Part shown: one piece after another, positions 27,093 to 36,804 of the stretch
How positions within the stretch are numbered: position 1 is the first letter of the stretch
How the letters are laid out: every line of letters starts with the position of its first letter
NCBI RefSeq assembly: GCF_025362505.1
Contig: NZ_JANYGG010000135.1
Location: forward strand, 18,017 to 82,016
Length of the DNA stretch: 64,000 nt
From: Sphingomonas sp.
Lineage (GTDB): Bacteria; Pseudomonadota; Alphaproteobacteria; Sphingomonadales; Sphingomonadaceae
Reading direction: 5' to 3'
Program-made: the position numbers and the translations under genes
The notes under the pieces: generated by a model
The model's database searches: none
What the model saw: the letters and a program-made list of their open reading frames with translations, nothing else
What the model was told of the DNA's origin: nothing

Positions 27093-27362
27093 TTACTTGC
27101 GAAGGCCGAGCTTGGCGATCAGGTCGGTGTAGCGGGTAGCGTCCTCGCGCTTGAGATAGTCGAGCAGCGAGCGGCGCTTGTTGACCATCATGAGCAGGCC
27201 GCGACGCGAATGGTTATCCTTCGCGTGGGTTTTGAAATGCTCGGTCAGGGTCAGGATGCGGCTGGTGATGATCGCGATCTGGACCTCGGGCGAACCCGTG
27301 TCATTTTCGGCGCGACCATGTTCGGTGATCAACTTCTGCTTGTTTTCAGCGGTAATCGACAT
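27093..27362 (-). CDS. rpsO: 30S ribosomal protein S15
   Basis: An 89-residue S15, the standard length. '[50 protein letters not shown]' is the universal core that binds 16S rRNA. The ATG at 27362 is preferred over a TTG one codon upstream. It sits between truB and pnp. Ribosomal S15 often represses its own mRNA. Confidence 0.97.
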   Translation of the reverse strand: MSITAENKQKLITEHGRAENDTGSPEVQIAIITSRILTLTEHFKTHAKDNHSRRGLLMMVNKRRSLLDYLKREDATRYTDLIAKLGLRK

Positions 27363-27376
27363 CAAATACTCCTTGA

Positions 27377-28261
27377 TTAGATGTTGAACCCGCGGACGAC
27401 CCGAAGGCCGTCGGTTCCGGCTTCGACCAAGGCCACCGGACGACCAGCGTCGGTGGCAAGGACAAGGCCCGGTGTCGCGAGCGTCCGATCGAGCTTCTGT
27501 CCGTGACGGAGCAGGGTGGCTTCTTCGGGAGTGACGGGGAGGGCCGGGATGTCGTCCAGCCCCGCGATGAGCGGGAGGACCGCCCCATCAAGCTGCCGCG
27601 CCTTAGCAAGGTCGGCCAATTTGTCCAGCGATATCGCCTGAGCGAGCGAGAAGGGTCCGGCGCGGGTGCGGCGCAGCCGGGTCACATGGCCGACCGTCCC
27701 GGCCGCGACTGCCAGGTCGCGGGCGAGGGACCGGATGTAAGTGCCCTTCGATACGGACGTCACGAATGTCGCGCTGTCCCCGACGAATTCGATCAGGCGC
27801 AGCTGATGGATCGTCACCTGCCGTGTCGCCAGCGCCACCTCCTCACCGGCCCGGGCAAGATCATAAGCACGCTTGCCGTCGACCTTCAGCGCCGAATAGG
27901 CCGGCGGGATCTGGTCGATGATCCCGGTGAAGCGGGGCAGGATTTCGGCGACCGTCGCCGCCGTCGGGCGAACCGGGCTGGTCGCGATCACCGCGCCCTC
28001 GAGGTCGAGCGTGTCGGTTTGCGCTCCGAAGGTGACGGTGAAGGCATAGTCCTTCGTCGCGTCTAGCATGTGCCCCGCAAGCTTGGTCGCCTCGCCCAGC
28101 GCGATCGGGAGGACCCCGGACGCGAGCGGGTCGAGCGTGCCCCCGTGCCCGACCTTGGTCTTCGCCTCACCCGCCTCGCGCAGCGCGCGCTTGACCGCCG
28201 AGACGCACGGGGTCGAGCCGATCCCGACCGGCTTGTCGAGGATGATCCAGCCGCTGAGCAT
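27377..28261 (-). CDS. truB: tRNA pseudouridine(55) synthase TruB
   Basis: A 294-residue enzyme that makes pseudouridine 55 in the T-loop of tRNA. Motifs are '[14 protein letters not shown]', '[26 protein letters not shown]' with the catalytic Asp in GTLDPLA, 'DYAFTVTFG', '[21 protein letters not shown]' and '[15 protein letters not shown]'. The ATG at 28261 overlaps the GNAT stop as TGATG; a longer frame is only overlap with that gene. Confidence 0.96.
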   Translation of the reverse strand: MLSGWIILDKPVGIGSTPCVSAVKRALREAGEAKTKVGHGGTLDPLASGVLPIALGEATKLAGHMLDATKDYAFTVTFGAQTDTLDLEGAVIATSPVRPTAATVAEILPRFTGIIDQIPPAYSALKVDGKRAYDLARAGEEVALATRQVTIHQLRLIEFVGDSATFVTSVSKGTYIRSLARDLAVAAGTVGHVTRLRRTRAGPFSLAQAISLDKLADLAKARQLDGAVLPLIAGLDDIPALPVTPEEATLLRHGQKLDRTLATPGLVLATDAGRPVALVEAGTDGLRVVRGFNI

Positions 28262-28740
28262 CAGGCGGCGGGTGCGCCTGCGATCGGCCATTCGTCCTTC
28301 AGGATTGCGAACAGCACCGTGTCGCGGACGTGGCCGGTCCAGGTGATCCGGTCGGCGCGAAGTACGCCCTCGCGCACCGCACCGAGCTTCTTGCATGCCG
28401 CCTGGCTGCGCTCGTTGCGCCGGTCGACGCGGAATTCGACCCGGCGGAAGCCGCACGAGAAAGCGCGCTCGAGCATCATGTCCTTGACGCGGGCGTTGAG
28501 GCCGGTGCCGCGCATCGCCGGGCGATAATAGGTTGCGCCGATTTCCAGCGTCTGGCGCGCCGGGTCGATGCCGAGGAAGCTCGCCATCCCGGCCAGCGTA
28601 TCGCCGTCGAACAGCACGAGCACATGGTTGCGCGGGTTGGCGGAGAGGGCATCGATACTCTCGTCGAAATGGTCCGGGTCGAATGAGCTCGAATAGATCG
28701 CCCAGATGTCGCGATCCTCGGCGCAGGCAGCCATCAGCAT
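28261..28740 (-). CDS. GNAT family N-acetyltransferase, N-terminus uncertain
   Basis: A 159-residue RimJ/RimL-like acetyltransferase. 'LEIGATYYRPAMRGTGLNARVKDMMLERAFSCGFRRVEFRVDRRNERSQAACKKLGAVREGVLR' carries the acetyl-CoA loop (variant RGTGLN) and the C-terminal beta-bulge of the fold. The first strand expected in this group (RLEPLxxxH) is missing from the ATG at 28740, yet 'CRAEPLGEDHRA' is encoded directly upstream in the same frame without a start codon. An ATG that overlaps the rbfA stop (28802) opens the wrong frame and stops after 22 codons. A frameshift or an unusual start may explain this. The substrate is unknown. Confidence 0.75.
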   Translation of the reverse strand: MLMAACAEDRDIWAIYSSSFDPDHFDESIDALSANPRNHVLVLFDGDTLAGMASFLGIDPARQTLEIGATYYRPAMRGTGLNARVKDMMLERAFSCGFRRVEFRVDRRNERSQAACKKLGAVREGVLRADRITWTGHVRDTVLFAILKDEWPIAGAPAA

Positions 28741-28798
28741 CGCGCGGTGGTCCTCGCCGAGCGGCTCGGCGCGGCAGCCCTCGCCGCGGCGAGATCGG

Positions 28799-29191
28799 TC
28801 ATTCCTCGCCGAGGTCCCGCGCGACCTTGGGCGAGCGCAGGATCGCGTCGATCTTGCCGCCTTCGTCGAAGCTCTCGTCCGCGCGGAATTTGATCTTCGC
28901 GGCGTATCTGACGCGCACGCGGTTGGCGACTTCGCGCTGGAAGAAGGCGGTGTTGGTGCGCAAGGCCTTGAGCACCGCCTCCTCGTCCTGCCCGAGCAGT
29001 GGTTTCACGAAGACGATCGCGTGGCGCAGGTCGGGCGTCATGCGCACCTCGGTGACGCTGACGAGATGGCTGGCGAGTGTCTCGTCATGCACATCGCCGC
29101 GCATCAGGATGTCGGACAGCACATGCCGCACCTGCTCGCCAACGCGAAGCAGACGGACCGAGCGGCCCTCGGGGGTTTCGTTCGTCTTCAC
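28799..29191 (-). CDS. rbfA: 30S ribosome-binding factor A
   Basis: A 130-residue KH-fold assembly factor for the 30S subunit. It shows '[21 protein letters not shown]', '[22 protein letters not shown]' and '[25 protein letters not shown]'. The ATG at 29191 overlaps the stop of the flippase-like gene as ATGA, so it now depends translationally on a gene unrelated to ribosomes. Confidence 0.95.
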   Translation of the reverse strand: MKTNETPEGRSVRLLRVGEQVRHVLSDILMRGDVHDETLASHLVSVTEVRMTPDLRHAIVFVKPLLGQDEEAVLKALRTNTAFFQREVANRVRVRYAAKIKFRADESFDEGGKIDAILRSPKVARDLGEE

Positions 29192-30567
29192 TTCATTTCA
29201 CCGGCCTGCAGGGCAATCAGGGTTTCCGCCTCGTCGGAATTCAACGGCCGCGACCGATTTTTCCGACGGGCGAACCGGTCACTGAAAATCATCAGGGCTA
29301 GGAGGAAGAATGTCCCGGTGACCATCGCAATGCCATAACCCGTCGCGCCGAGCGTGGGAATGAGCGCGGCGAACAATAGCGTCAACAGCGCCGCGTAGGG
29401 GAGTTGTACCCAGAATTGGCGCCACATCATCGCCGCTCCGATCATCTCCTGCAAATAGACGTTGGAAATGACCATCGGAACCGTCGACAGGACCACCAGC
29501 GAGAAGGCGAAGGCACCCGCGTGAAATCCGGGGCCGTAGGCCGACATCACCAGCGGCGAAAACAGGACCAGGGGAAGGGTGCCGGCAATAGCGACCAGAC
29601 CGCTGATCCATGCAAGCTTGTTGCGCAGACGAGCCGAATTATCGTGATCGCCCGCTCCGTGATGGCGGCTGAAGCGCGGGATGGCGACCGTGCCGAGTGC
29701 GCTGGTAATGAGCAAGGCCGGGCCACGCCATTGAAGCCCGGTGGTGGCGACTGCAACCGCACTGAGTCCGCCCGCGTGACTCGAAAGCCAATAGATGCCG
29801 AACCAGTTGGCAAGTCCCGACAGAGCCCCGACCCCGACCGTCGGCAAGGCGAAGTCGAGGAACAGGCTCCGGGCCGAAAGCGGTTCGCCAGACCTCGGAA
29901 TGTTGAACTTGCGGCGCAGTCGGTTGACATGCGCTCTCAGGATGAATGTCCTCGGTAACATCATCGCCAGCATGACGATCAACGCCCCGACCAGGCCAAA
30001 CTCCCGCGCGCTGAAAAACGTCAACGGAAGCGAGACGATTCCGATGGCGACGCGCAGGCTCGCCAGAAAACGGAAGGATTCGAAGCCCTGCGCAAATCCG
30101 TCCTGGATACCGCTCCAGACCGCCCCGGATATCAGCAGGATGCCGATCAGCGTGGCCTGTTCGTAGCCGCTGCGATGATAGAGAAAGACCGATGCCTCGC
30201 GGTAGAAAGGTATCAGCGCCAGCACCACGACCGTGCTGATTCCGATCGCGAGCTTGGTGAGCGATCCGATAACACCGGCGACCTTCGCGGGGTCAGAATG
30301 GAGATGCCGGCTGACGAAGACGGTCGCAGCAAGGCCGGACTGGAACCCGACGATGGTAGTGACCACGCCAAGCGTCGCGAACAGCACGCCATAAGCGCCA
30401 TAGTCCGTTATCCCGAGCAGACGTGACAGCATTACGGTTTGGCCAACCGCAATCAGCCGGTCAAAGCCCAACAGAACCGTGTACCAACCCGCCTTGTTCC
30501 CGAAATCTGACCGTGCAAGGCCGCCGACCTTTCGCGCGGTACGCCCCCACAGCGACTGAGCGGTCAT
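29188..30567 (-). CDS. Polysaccharide flippase-like MOP-superfamily membrane protein
   Basis: A 459-residue protein with about 12 to 14 hydrophobic segments. Features of oligosaccharide flippases (Wzx type) are '[41 protein letters not shown]', '[12 protein letters not shown]', '[30 protein letters not shown]' and '[12 protein letters not shown]'. It would move lipid-linked glycans across the inner membrane. No glycosyltransferase or polymerase gene lies nearby. It interrupts infB-rbfA, which are normally adjacent, and its base composition looks less GC-rich than its neighbours, suggesting insertion. An AAGGGACC ribosome site precedes the ATG. Confidence 0.85.
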   Translation of the reverse strand: MTAQSLWGRTARKVGGLARSDFGNKAGWYTVLLGFDRLIAVGQTVMLSRLLGITDYGAYGVLFATLGVVTTIVGFQSGLAATVFVSRHLHSDPAKVAGVIGSLTKLAIGISTVVVLALIPFYREASVFLYHRSGYEQATLIGILLISGAVWSGIQDGFAQGFESFRFLASLRVAIGIVSLPLTFFSAREFGLVGALIVMLAMMLPRTFILRAHVNRLRRKFNIPRSGEPLSARSLFLDFALPTVGVGALSGLANWFGIYWLSSHAGGLSAVAVATTGLQWRGPALLITSALGTVAIPRFSRHHGAGDHDNSARLRNKLAWISGLVAIAGTLPLVLFSPLVMSAYGPGFHAGAFAFSLVVLSTVPMVISNVYLQEMIGAAMMWRQFWVQLPYAALLTLLFAALIPTLGATGYGIAMVTGTFFLLALMIFSDRFARRKNRSRPLNSDEAETLIALQAGEMK

Positions 30568-30631
30568 GATGGTCCCTTGGTCGCGAGTGAAGTGACAGGC
30601 CGCACGACGGCAGATCCGGATGCGGCTGGCC

Positions 30632-33172
30632 TCACAGCGTCCGCGCGCGCTCCTCGACTTCGAAGGTTTCGAGGAAGTCGCCGGCTTTCAGGTCGATGAA
30701 GTTCTGCGTGAAAGTCACGCCGCACTCGAGCCCGGCGCGGACTTCGGCGACATCGTCCTTGAACCGGCGCAGCGAGGCGATTTCTCCGGTGTAGGTGATG
30801 ACATCGTCGCGCGTGATCCGCGCTTTGAGCGCCTTGCGGATGATGCCTTCGACCACCAGCAGCCCGGCCGCCTTGCCATGCTTGCCGGCCGAGAAGACTT
30901 CGCGGATTTCTGCGCGGCCGACGACCGTCTCGATGATCTCGGGACCGAGTTCGCCGGCCATTGCGCCCTTGGCCCAGTCGGTGAGGTGATAGATCACGTC
31001 GTAATAGCGTAATTCGACCTTGTGCCGCGTGGCGACTTCGCGCGCCTTGGCGTTGGGGCGGACGTTGAACCCGATGATCGGCGCGCCCGATGCCGAGGCC
31101 AGCGTGACGTCGCTTTCGGTGATCGCGCCGACACCTGAATTGAGGATGCGGACCTTGATCTCGTCGGTCGACAGCCGGTTCAATGCGTTGACGATTGCTT
31201 CGGCCGAGCCCTGGACGTCGGCCTTCACCACGAGCGGGAACTCGATCATCGTCGACGAGCGGTCGGCGAACATATTCTCGAGGCTGATCGGCGCGCTGGT
31301 GGTGCGCTTGCGGTCGAGCAGCGTCTGGCGATAGGCGGCGACCTCGCGGGCGCGGGCCTCGTTCTCGACCACCGTGAACGGGTCGCCGGCCGACGGCACT
31401 GCGCTGAGGCCGAGGACCTCGACCGGGACGGCGGGGCCGGCTTCCTTGATCGGCCGGCCATGGTCGTCGAGCATCGCGCGGACCTTGCCCGATGCCGCGC
31501 CGACGACGAAGATGTCGCCGACCTTGAGCGTGCCGCGCTGGACCAGCACGGTGGCGAGCGGGCCGCGGCCCTTGTCGAGCCGGGCCTCGATCACGGTCGC
31601 TTCGGCGGGGCGGTCGGGGTTGGCCTTCAATTCGAGAATTTCGGCCTGGAGCTCGATCGCCTCGAGCAATTTGTCGAGCCCAGTCTTCTTGAGCGCGGAG
31701 ATCTCTACGTCCTGGACGTCGCCGCCCATGTCCTCGACCACGATCTCGTACTGGAGGAGTTCCTCGCGCACCTTCTGTGGCTTGGCTTCGGGCTTGTCGA
31801 TCTTGTTGATCGCCACGATCATCGGCACGCCGGCCGCCTTGGTGTGGTTGATCGCCTCGATCGTCTGCGGGCGCAGGCCATCGTCGGCGGCAACCACCAG
31901 AATAACGATGTCGGTGACGTTGGCGCCGCGCTGGCGCATCTCGGTGAACGCTTCGTGGCCCGGTGTGTCGAGGAAAGTAACCTTCGACTTGTCGGGCAAC
32001 GTGACTTGGTAGGCGCCGATGTGCTGGGTGATACCGCCGGCCTCGCCCGACTGGACGCTGGCACCGCGGATCGCGTCGAGCAGCGATGTCTTGCCATGAT
32101 CGACGTGGCCCATGATCGTGACCACCGGCGGGCGCGTGACGAGCGTCTCGGGCGCATCGACGTCGGCGGCGGAGTCGATGTCGACATCGCTCTCGCTGAC
32201 GCGCTTGATGTTATGGCCGAACTCGGTGACCAGCAGCTCGGCGGTGTCCTGATCGATGGTGTCGACCAGCGCCGAGGGCGAACCCATCTTGAACAGCGAC
32301 TTGATCAGGTCTGAGCCGCGCTCGGCCATGCGGTTGGCGAGTTCCTGCACCGTGATCGATTCTGGAACGACGACGTCGCGGACCTGCTTGGCCGACGGAC
32401 CAGCCGACTGGTGAGCGCGCTTTTCCTTTTCGCGCGCTCGGCGCAGCGCGGCGAGTGAGCGAGCACGATTGTCGTCTTCGCCGGACAGCGCGCGGGTGAC
32501 GGTGAGCTTGCCCGAGTGGCGGCGGTCGTCGCCGCGGCCACGCACCGGACGTGCAATTTCGGGGCGCTTGACGACCTGAACCGGACCGGGCTTGCGGTAC
32601 GCACGATCTTCGCCCGGACGGCTTTCTTCGCCGACTTCGGGCTCAACAGCGGGCGCGCCCGGCGCCGGCGCCGGCTCGGGAGCGGGCTCTGCGGCGATGC
32701 GCGCGGCTTCGGCGGCCGATTCGTCCTCGGCCTTGCGATTGTCCTCGGCACGGCGCTTCTCGTCCTCGGTCTGCTCGACCTTGGCGCGATCGTCACGGCG
32801 GCGCGCGTCGCTGAGGCTCGTCATGCGCGCCTCTTCGGCTTCACGCAGCAGGCGTTCCTGAAGCTCGCGGCGCGACGCGATGTCGTCGACCGGCCGTCGC
32901 GGCGCGGGGGTTGCGGCCGGGCGCGGCGCAGGGCGCTGCGGGGAAGGAGCCGAAACGGCGGCAACCGGCGCGGGGGCGGGCGCCTCGGCGGCGGGGGCAG
33001 CGACGGGCGCTTCGCCCGGCTTGCCGAGGATGCGGCGCTTCTTGACCTCGACCACGACGGTGTTCGAGCGGCCGTGGCTGAAGCTCTGCTTCACCTTGCC
33101 GGTCTCGACCGTGCGCTTGAGGCCCAGCGGGGGCCGGGTACCAAGCTTGGGCTTGTCGCTCTGGTCGGTCAT
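30632..33172 (-). CDS. infB: Translation initiation factor IF-2
   Basis: An 846-residue GTPase that places initiator tRNA on the 30S subunit. After a roughly 260-residue charged Ala/Pro/Arg-rich N-terminal region, the IF2N segment '[24 protein letters not shown]'-like block is followed by G1 '[15 protein letters not shown]', G3 'DTPGHEAF', G4 'NKID' and the C-terminal IF2 domains ending '[40 protein letters not shown]'. The ATG overlaps the ylxR stop as ATGA. Confidence 0.97.
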   Translation of the reverse strand: MTDQSDKPKLGTRPPLGLKRTVETGKVKQSFSHGRSNTVVVEVKKRRILGKPGEAPVAAPAAEAPAPAPVAAVSAPSPQRPAPRPAATPAPRRPVDDIASRRELQERLLREAEEARMTSLSDARRRDDRAKVEQTEDEKRRAEDNRKAEDESAAEAARIAAEPAPEPAPAPGAPAVEPEVGEESRPGEDRAYRKPGPVQVVKRPEIARPVRGRGDDRRHSGKLTVTRALSGEDDNRARSLAALRRAREKEKRAHQSAGPSAKQVRDVVVPESITVQELANRMAERGSDLIKSLFKMGSPSALVDTIDQDTAELLVTEFGHNIKRVSESDVDIDSAADVDAPETLVTRPPVVTIMGHVDHGKTSLLDAIRGASVQSGEAGGITQHIGAYQVTLPDKSKVTFLDTPGHEAFTEMRQRGANVTDIVILVVAADDGLRPQTIEAINHTKAAGVPMIVAINKIDKPEAKPQKVREELLQYEIVVEDMGGDVQDVEISALKKTGLDKLLEAIELQAEILELKANPDRPAEATVIEARLDKGRGPLATVLVQRGTLKVGDIFVVGAASGKVRAMLDDHGRPIKEAGPAVPVEVLGLSAVPSAGDPFTVVENEARAREVAAYRQTLLDRKRTTSAPISLENMFADRSSTMIEFPLVVKADVQGSAEAIVNALNRLSTDEIKVRILNSGVGAITESDVTLASASGAPIIGFNVRPNAKAREVATRHKVELRYYDVIYHLTDWAKGAMAGELGPEIIETVVGRAEIREVFSAGKHGKAAGLLVVEGIIRKALKARITRDDVITYTGEIASLRRFKDDVAEVRAGLECGVTFTQNFIDLKAGDFLETFEVEERARTL

Positions 33173-33927
33173 TCTTGTCCTTCGTCAAACGCAGCAGTCG
33201 AGCCGGGGCTCGGGGCGGCAGCACCGCCCTCTAGCCCCGCATCGGGAGAGATGAAAGCTTGCCACCGGGCAATCGCGCGGGAAACGCGAGCGGCAGCGGC
33301 GGAGTCAATCAAGGCGACGTGTACCACGTTTTCGCGGCCGAGCGCCATCGACAAGATGGGGCGCGCTTCGGGGAAAACCAGCCCTCGGTCATACCCGCGC
33401 CGGTCCGACCCGCCAACCCGCCACGCCGAATCGAGCCGCTTGCGCCCATCCTCGCGCGCATCGGCGGCGTGGAGCAGCAGGTGGACTTGGCCTGAGCGGG
33501 CGGCGGATTCGACCTTATCGGCCCCGCTGAGGAGTGTGCCCCCGCGAGCCTCGAGCCCGAGCCGGTCGAGCGTTGCCTGGCGCAAGGCGTCGGTGATGCG
33601 CTCGCCAAGGTCGGCGGGGACGTTGATCTCGCCGGTCTTGAACGCGCGGGACAGCGCTCCCTTGAGCTTGCCCTTGGCGTTGGCCGCATCGAGCGCCGCT
33701 CGGTCGACCCCGATCCACGCGCCGCGCCCGGGGGCACGCGCGCCGACGTCGGGCGCAACGCTCCCGTCCGGGCCCAGCGCGAGCCGGATCAGCGTGTCGC
33801 GGGTGCCGGGCGTGCGGGTGAGCACGCAGGTGCGGACAGTGTCCGCCGCCCGCGCCGCCGGCCCGCCAAGACTTGGTCCGTTGACCAGAGGTGCCTCAGC
33901 TAGCGGGTCATTCTGCTTGTTCCGCAA
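33169..33927 (-). CDS. YlxR-family RNA-binding protein (DUF448) with L7Ae-like C-terminal half
   Basis: A 252-residue protein whose N-terminal YlxR domain has 'RTCVLTRTPGTRDTLIRLALGPDGSVAPDVGARAPGRGAWIGVDR', the usual DUF448 shape. The C-terminal half ('QVHLLLHAADAREDGRKRLD...') resembles the ribosomal L7Ae-like part fused to YlxR in alphaproteobacteria. No ATG is available at the domain start. TTG at 33927, preceded by GGGGAGGA, is chosen and overlaps the nusA 3' end by 20 bp; ATG at 33960 is the alternative. It probably binds nucleic acid and helps transcription or translation. Confidence 0.85.
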   Translation of the reverse strand: MRNKQNDPLAEAPLVNGPSLGGPAARAADTVRTCVLTRTPGTRDTLIRLALGPDGSVAPDVGARAPGRGAWIGVDRAALDAANAKGKLKGALSRAFKTGEINVPADLGERITDALRQATLDRLGLEARGGTLLSGADKVESAARSGQVHLLLHAADAREDGRKRLDSAWRVGGSDRRGYDRGLVFPEARPILSMALGRENVVHVALIDSAAAARVSRAIARWQAFISPDAGLEGGAAAPSPGSTAAFDEGQE

Positions 33928-35581
33928 CCGCGTCCTCCCCACCAGCGGCGGAGGCCGCATCACCGACAGCCGGAAGAGCGGTGGCAGCGTCGTCATCCTC
34001 GAACCAGTGGGCCCGCGCCGCCATGATGATCTCGTTGCCCTGCTCTTCGCTGAGGTTGAAGTCGGCAAGGATGCCGCCCTTGTCCTCGGGCCGCTTGACG
34101 GCGGTTTCGGCGCGGCGGCGCGGTTCCTGGCGCTTCTTCTGGATCAGCTCGTCGGTGGCGAGGTCGGCGAGATCGTCGAGGTTCCGGATGTTGGCCTTGC
34201 CGAGCACGACCAGCATCGCCTCGGACATGTGCGGCAATTCGGCCAGCGAATCCTCGACACCCAGCCCGCGGCGGATTTCGCGCGCGGCGGCTTCGCGGCG
34301 CTCGAGCGCTTCGGTCGCGCGGTTCTGCAGTTCGCCGGCGATCTCGTCGTCGAGCCCCTCGATCGAGGCGATTTCATCGCTTTCGACGTAGGCCACTTCT
34401 TCCATGCTGGTGAAGCCTTCGGCGACCAGCAGCTGAGCGAGCGTCTCGTCGACGTCGAGTTCCTCCTGGAACATGGTCGAGCGCTCGACGAATTCGCGTT
34501 GGCGCTTCTCGCTCGCATCGGCCTCGGTCAAGATGTCGATCTGCGAATTGGTCAGCTGGCTGGCGAGGCGAACGTTCTGCCCGCGCCGGCCAATCGCCAG
34601 GCTGAGCTGGTCGTCGGGAACGACCACCTCGATCCGGTTTTCTTCCTCGTCGATGACGACGCGCGCGACGGTGGCCGGCTGCAGGGCGTTGACGACGAAG
34701 GTGGCGAGGTCCTCGCTCCACGGAATGATGTCGATCTTCTCGCCCTGCATTTCCTGGACGACCGCTTGGACGCGGCTGCCCTTCATGCCGACACAGGCGC
34801 CGACCGGGTCGATGCTGCTGTCATAGCTGATCACGCCGATCTTGGCGCGGCTGCCAGGGTCGCGGGCGGCGGCCTTGATCTCGATGATCCCGTCGTAGAT
34901 TTCGGGGACTTCCTGCGCGAACAGCTTTTTCATGAAGTCGGGGTGCGCGCGGGACAGGAAGATCTGGGGGCCGCGCGCTTCGCGGGCGACGCGCAGGATC
35001 AGGCTGCGGATGCGGTCGCCGACGCGGACCATTTCGCGCGGGATCTGCTGGTCGCGGCGGATGACGCCCTCGGCGCGGCCCAGGTCGACGACGACGTGGC
35101 CGAACTCGACGCGCTTGACGACGCCGGTGATGATCTCGCCGCCGCGCTCCTTGAATTCCTCATATTGGCGGTCGCGCTCGGCGTCGCGAACCTTCTGGAA
35201 GATGACCTGCTTTGCGGCCTGAGCGGCGATGCGGCCGAACTCGATCGGGGGCAGCGGATCGACGATGAAATCGCCGACGGTGGCATCGGCCTGGAGCTTC
35301 GTCGCGCCCTTCAGATCGACCTGCTTGAAATAATCGTCGACCTCCTCGACCACTTCGACGACGCGCCACAGGCGGAGGTCGCCAGTGACGGGGTCGAGCT
35401 TGGCGCGGATGTCGTTCTCAGCGCCGTAGCGCGAGCGGGCGGCGCGCTGGATCGCGTCTTCCATCGCCTCGATGACGATGGCGCGGTCGATCAATTTCTC
35501 CTTCGCCACCGCATCGGCGATGGCGAGCAGTTCGGCCTTGTTGGCGCTGGGGCCGGCGGTCGGCGGGGCAACAGTTGCCAT
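33908..35581 (-). CDS. nusA: Transcription termination/antitermination protein NusA
   Basis: A 557-residue RNA-polymerase-binding elongation factor. The N-terminal domain has 'IVIEAMEDAIQRAARSRYGAENDIRAKLD', the S1 domain 'GEIITGVVKRVEFGHVVVDLGRAEGVI', the KH1 and KH2 domains 'VGACVGMKGSRVQAVVQEMQGEKIDIIPW' and 'LAIGRRGQNVRLASQLT', and two C-terminal acidic helix-hairpin repeats. The last residues are acidic and Ala-rich. Order rimP-nusA-ylxR-infB is the standard one. Confidence 0.97.
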   Translation of the reverse strand: MATVAPPTAGPSANKAELLAIADAVAKEKLIDRAIVIEAMEDAIQRAARSRYGAENDIRAKLDPVTGDLRLWRVVEVVEEVDDYFKQVDLKGATKLQADATVGDFIVDPLPPIEFGRIAAQAAKQVIFQKVRDAERDRQYEEFKERGGEIITGVVKRVEFGHVVVDLGRAEGVIRRDQQIPREMVRVGDRIRSLILRVAREARGPQIFLSRAHPDFMKKLFAQEVPEIYDGIIEIKAAARDPGSRAKIGVISYDSSIDPVGACVGMKGSRVQAVVQEMQGEKIDIIPWSEDLATFVVNALQPATVARVVIDEEENRIEVVVPDDQLSLAIGRRGQNVRLASQLTNSQIDILTEADASEKRQREFVERSTMFQEELDVDETLAQLLVAEGFTSMEEVAYVESDEIASIEGLDDEIAGELQNRATEALERREAAAREIRRGLGVEDSLAELPHMSEAMLVVLGKANIRNLDDLADLATDELIQKKRQEPRRRAETAVKRPEDKGGILADFNLSEEQGNEIIMAARAHWFEDDDAATALPAVGDAASAAGGEDAVAEQAE

Positions 35582-35584
35582 CGG

Positions 35585-36121
35585 TTAACTCTCCGTCTTG
35601 ATGGTGTCGGCGCCGTCGGTGCTGAGCGGCGCGGTGGCGTTGATGAGCTTGTCGGTTAGTAGCAGTTTGGCCGCGGCGATCGACGAGAAGGGGAAAGCGC
35701 GGGCGCCCCTCGGCGACGAGATGGTGACGATTTCGCCGTCGATCCCGTCGATGATCCCGCTGACCTGCTTGGCGCCGTCCTGCGGTTCGATGAACTTGAT
35801 GCGCGCTTCGTGACCGACCCAGTCGGCATAGTCGGACGGGCGGGTCAGCGGGCGATCGATCCCGGGTGACGAGACCTCGAGCCGATAGGCACCCTCGACC
35901 GGGTCGCGGCCGGCTGCTTCCTCGGCGTCGAGCACTTCGGAGATCCGGCGCGACAGCGTTTCGCAATCGCCGAGCACGAGTTGCCTGGTGTCGGGGCGTT
36001 CGGCCATTACCTGCAGCGTGGGGTCCGACGTCCCGCCGATCATGATCACGCGCACCAAGCTGAGCCCAAGGGCTTCGGCCTCGGGCGCGATCAGCGCGGT
36101 AATGACGGGAATGTCGGCCAA
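35585..36121 (-). CDS. rimP: Ribosome maturation factor RimP
   Basis: A 178-residue 30S assembly factor. 'APEAEALGLSLVRVIMIGGTSDPTLQVMAE' and 'YRLEVSSPGIDRPLTRPSDYADWVGHEARIKF' are the family blocks of the two domains. The start is TTG at 36121. It is the first gene of the nusA-infB operon, so the operon promoter should lie in the 170 bp upstream. Confidence 0.93.
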   Translation of the reverse strand: MADIPVITALIAPEAEALGLSLVRVIMIGGTSDPTLQVMAERPDTRQLVLGDCETLSRRISEVLDAEEAAGRDPVEGAYRLEVSSPGIDRPLTRPSDYADWVGHEARIKFIEPQDGAKQVSGIIDGIDGEIVTISSPRGARAFPFSSIAAAKLLLTDKLINATAPLSTDGADTIKTES

Positions 36122-36293
36122 GCCTGGGTCCTGTGAAGTTTAGTCAAAGGCGCTCGCTGCCGGGCCCCGGGGGACCCAGCCTCAGCATCCGGCGATGTCG
36201 AGGAGTGGTTGCGTTATAGGCGCAGCCGGGAAGCGGCGCAAGCGGTGCTTAGAGTCTGTTTCAACAGAACCGGACGGTGCCGATGAACAGGCT

Positions 36294-36782
36294 CTAGCCC
36301 CTGAGCGCGCGGTTCTCGGCGCGGATGCGGATGGTGAGGATGGCGGCGTTGAGGAGCAAGAAGATCAGCGCGGTCCTCCATAGCCCGAACACCAGCGGGA
36401 GCACCGCGATCTCGCCGATCACGAGCAGGTAATTGGGGTGGCGGACGAAGCGGTAAGGGCCGCGCGCGACGAGGCTCTCGCCGGGAACGACAATGATCCG
36501 TGTCGTCCAGCGCGGACCGAGCGTTCGCAGGGTCCACACCCGGAAGGCCTGGAGCAGGATGAACAGCGCGAGGAAAAGGAGGTGAACCGCCTTGCCCGGC
36601 GCCTGCACCCACAACGCGGCGAGCCACGTGGCGTGAAGCGCGACGATCGCGGGATAATGGCCCGGCGCGACTTCATGGCCGCCGTGGGCGAGGAGGCGCT
36701 TGGTATTGGCCCTCGCGACCGGCAATTCGGTCAGCCGCTGGAGCGTGACGAAGCCGAGGATCGCGACCGCGGGCCAGATCAT
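36294..36782 (-). CDS. Isoprenylcysteine carboxyl methyltransferase-like (BpsB-type) membrane enzyme
   Basis: A 162-residue integral membrane protein with about four TM helices. 'GPYRFVRHPNYLLVIGEIAVLPLVFGLWRTALIF' is the SAM-binding signature of the ICMT family, and 'RWTTRIIVVPGESLVARGPYRFVRHPNYL' is typical of the BpsB group. In Bacillus subtilis BpsB methylates alkylpyrones made by the type III polyketide synthase BpsA. Here it follows the type III synthase gene by 22 bp, which supports the same role. Confidence 0.85.
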   Translation of the reverse strand: MIWPAVAILGFVTLQRLTELPVARANTKRLLAHGGHEVAPGHYPAIVALHATWLAALWVQAPGKAVHLLFLALFILLQAFRVWTLRTLGPRWTTRIIVVPGESLVARGPYRFVRHPNYLLVIGEIAVLPLVFGLWRTALIFLLLNAAILTIRIRAENRALRG

Positions 36783-36804
36783 CGCGTGAGGCCCGATGAC
36801 TGAA

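Noticed and set aside
32516..35659. Open frame of more than 1000 codons on the plus strand across infB, ylxR and nusA
   Set aside because: It spans three conserved minus-strand genes and has no ribosome site or family motif.
36255..36268. Palindrome TCTGTT-tc-AACAGA upstream of the rimP operon as an operator
   Set aside because: It is short and single, with no known regulator of this operon binding such a site. Likely chance, or a weak hairpin near the ICMT-like gene's 3' end.
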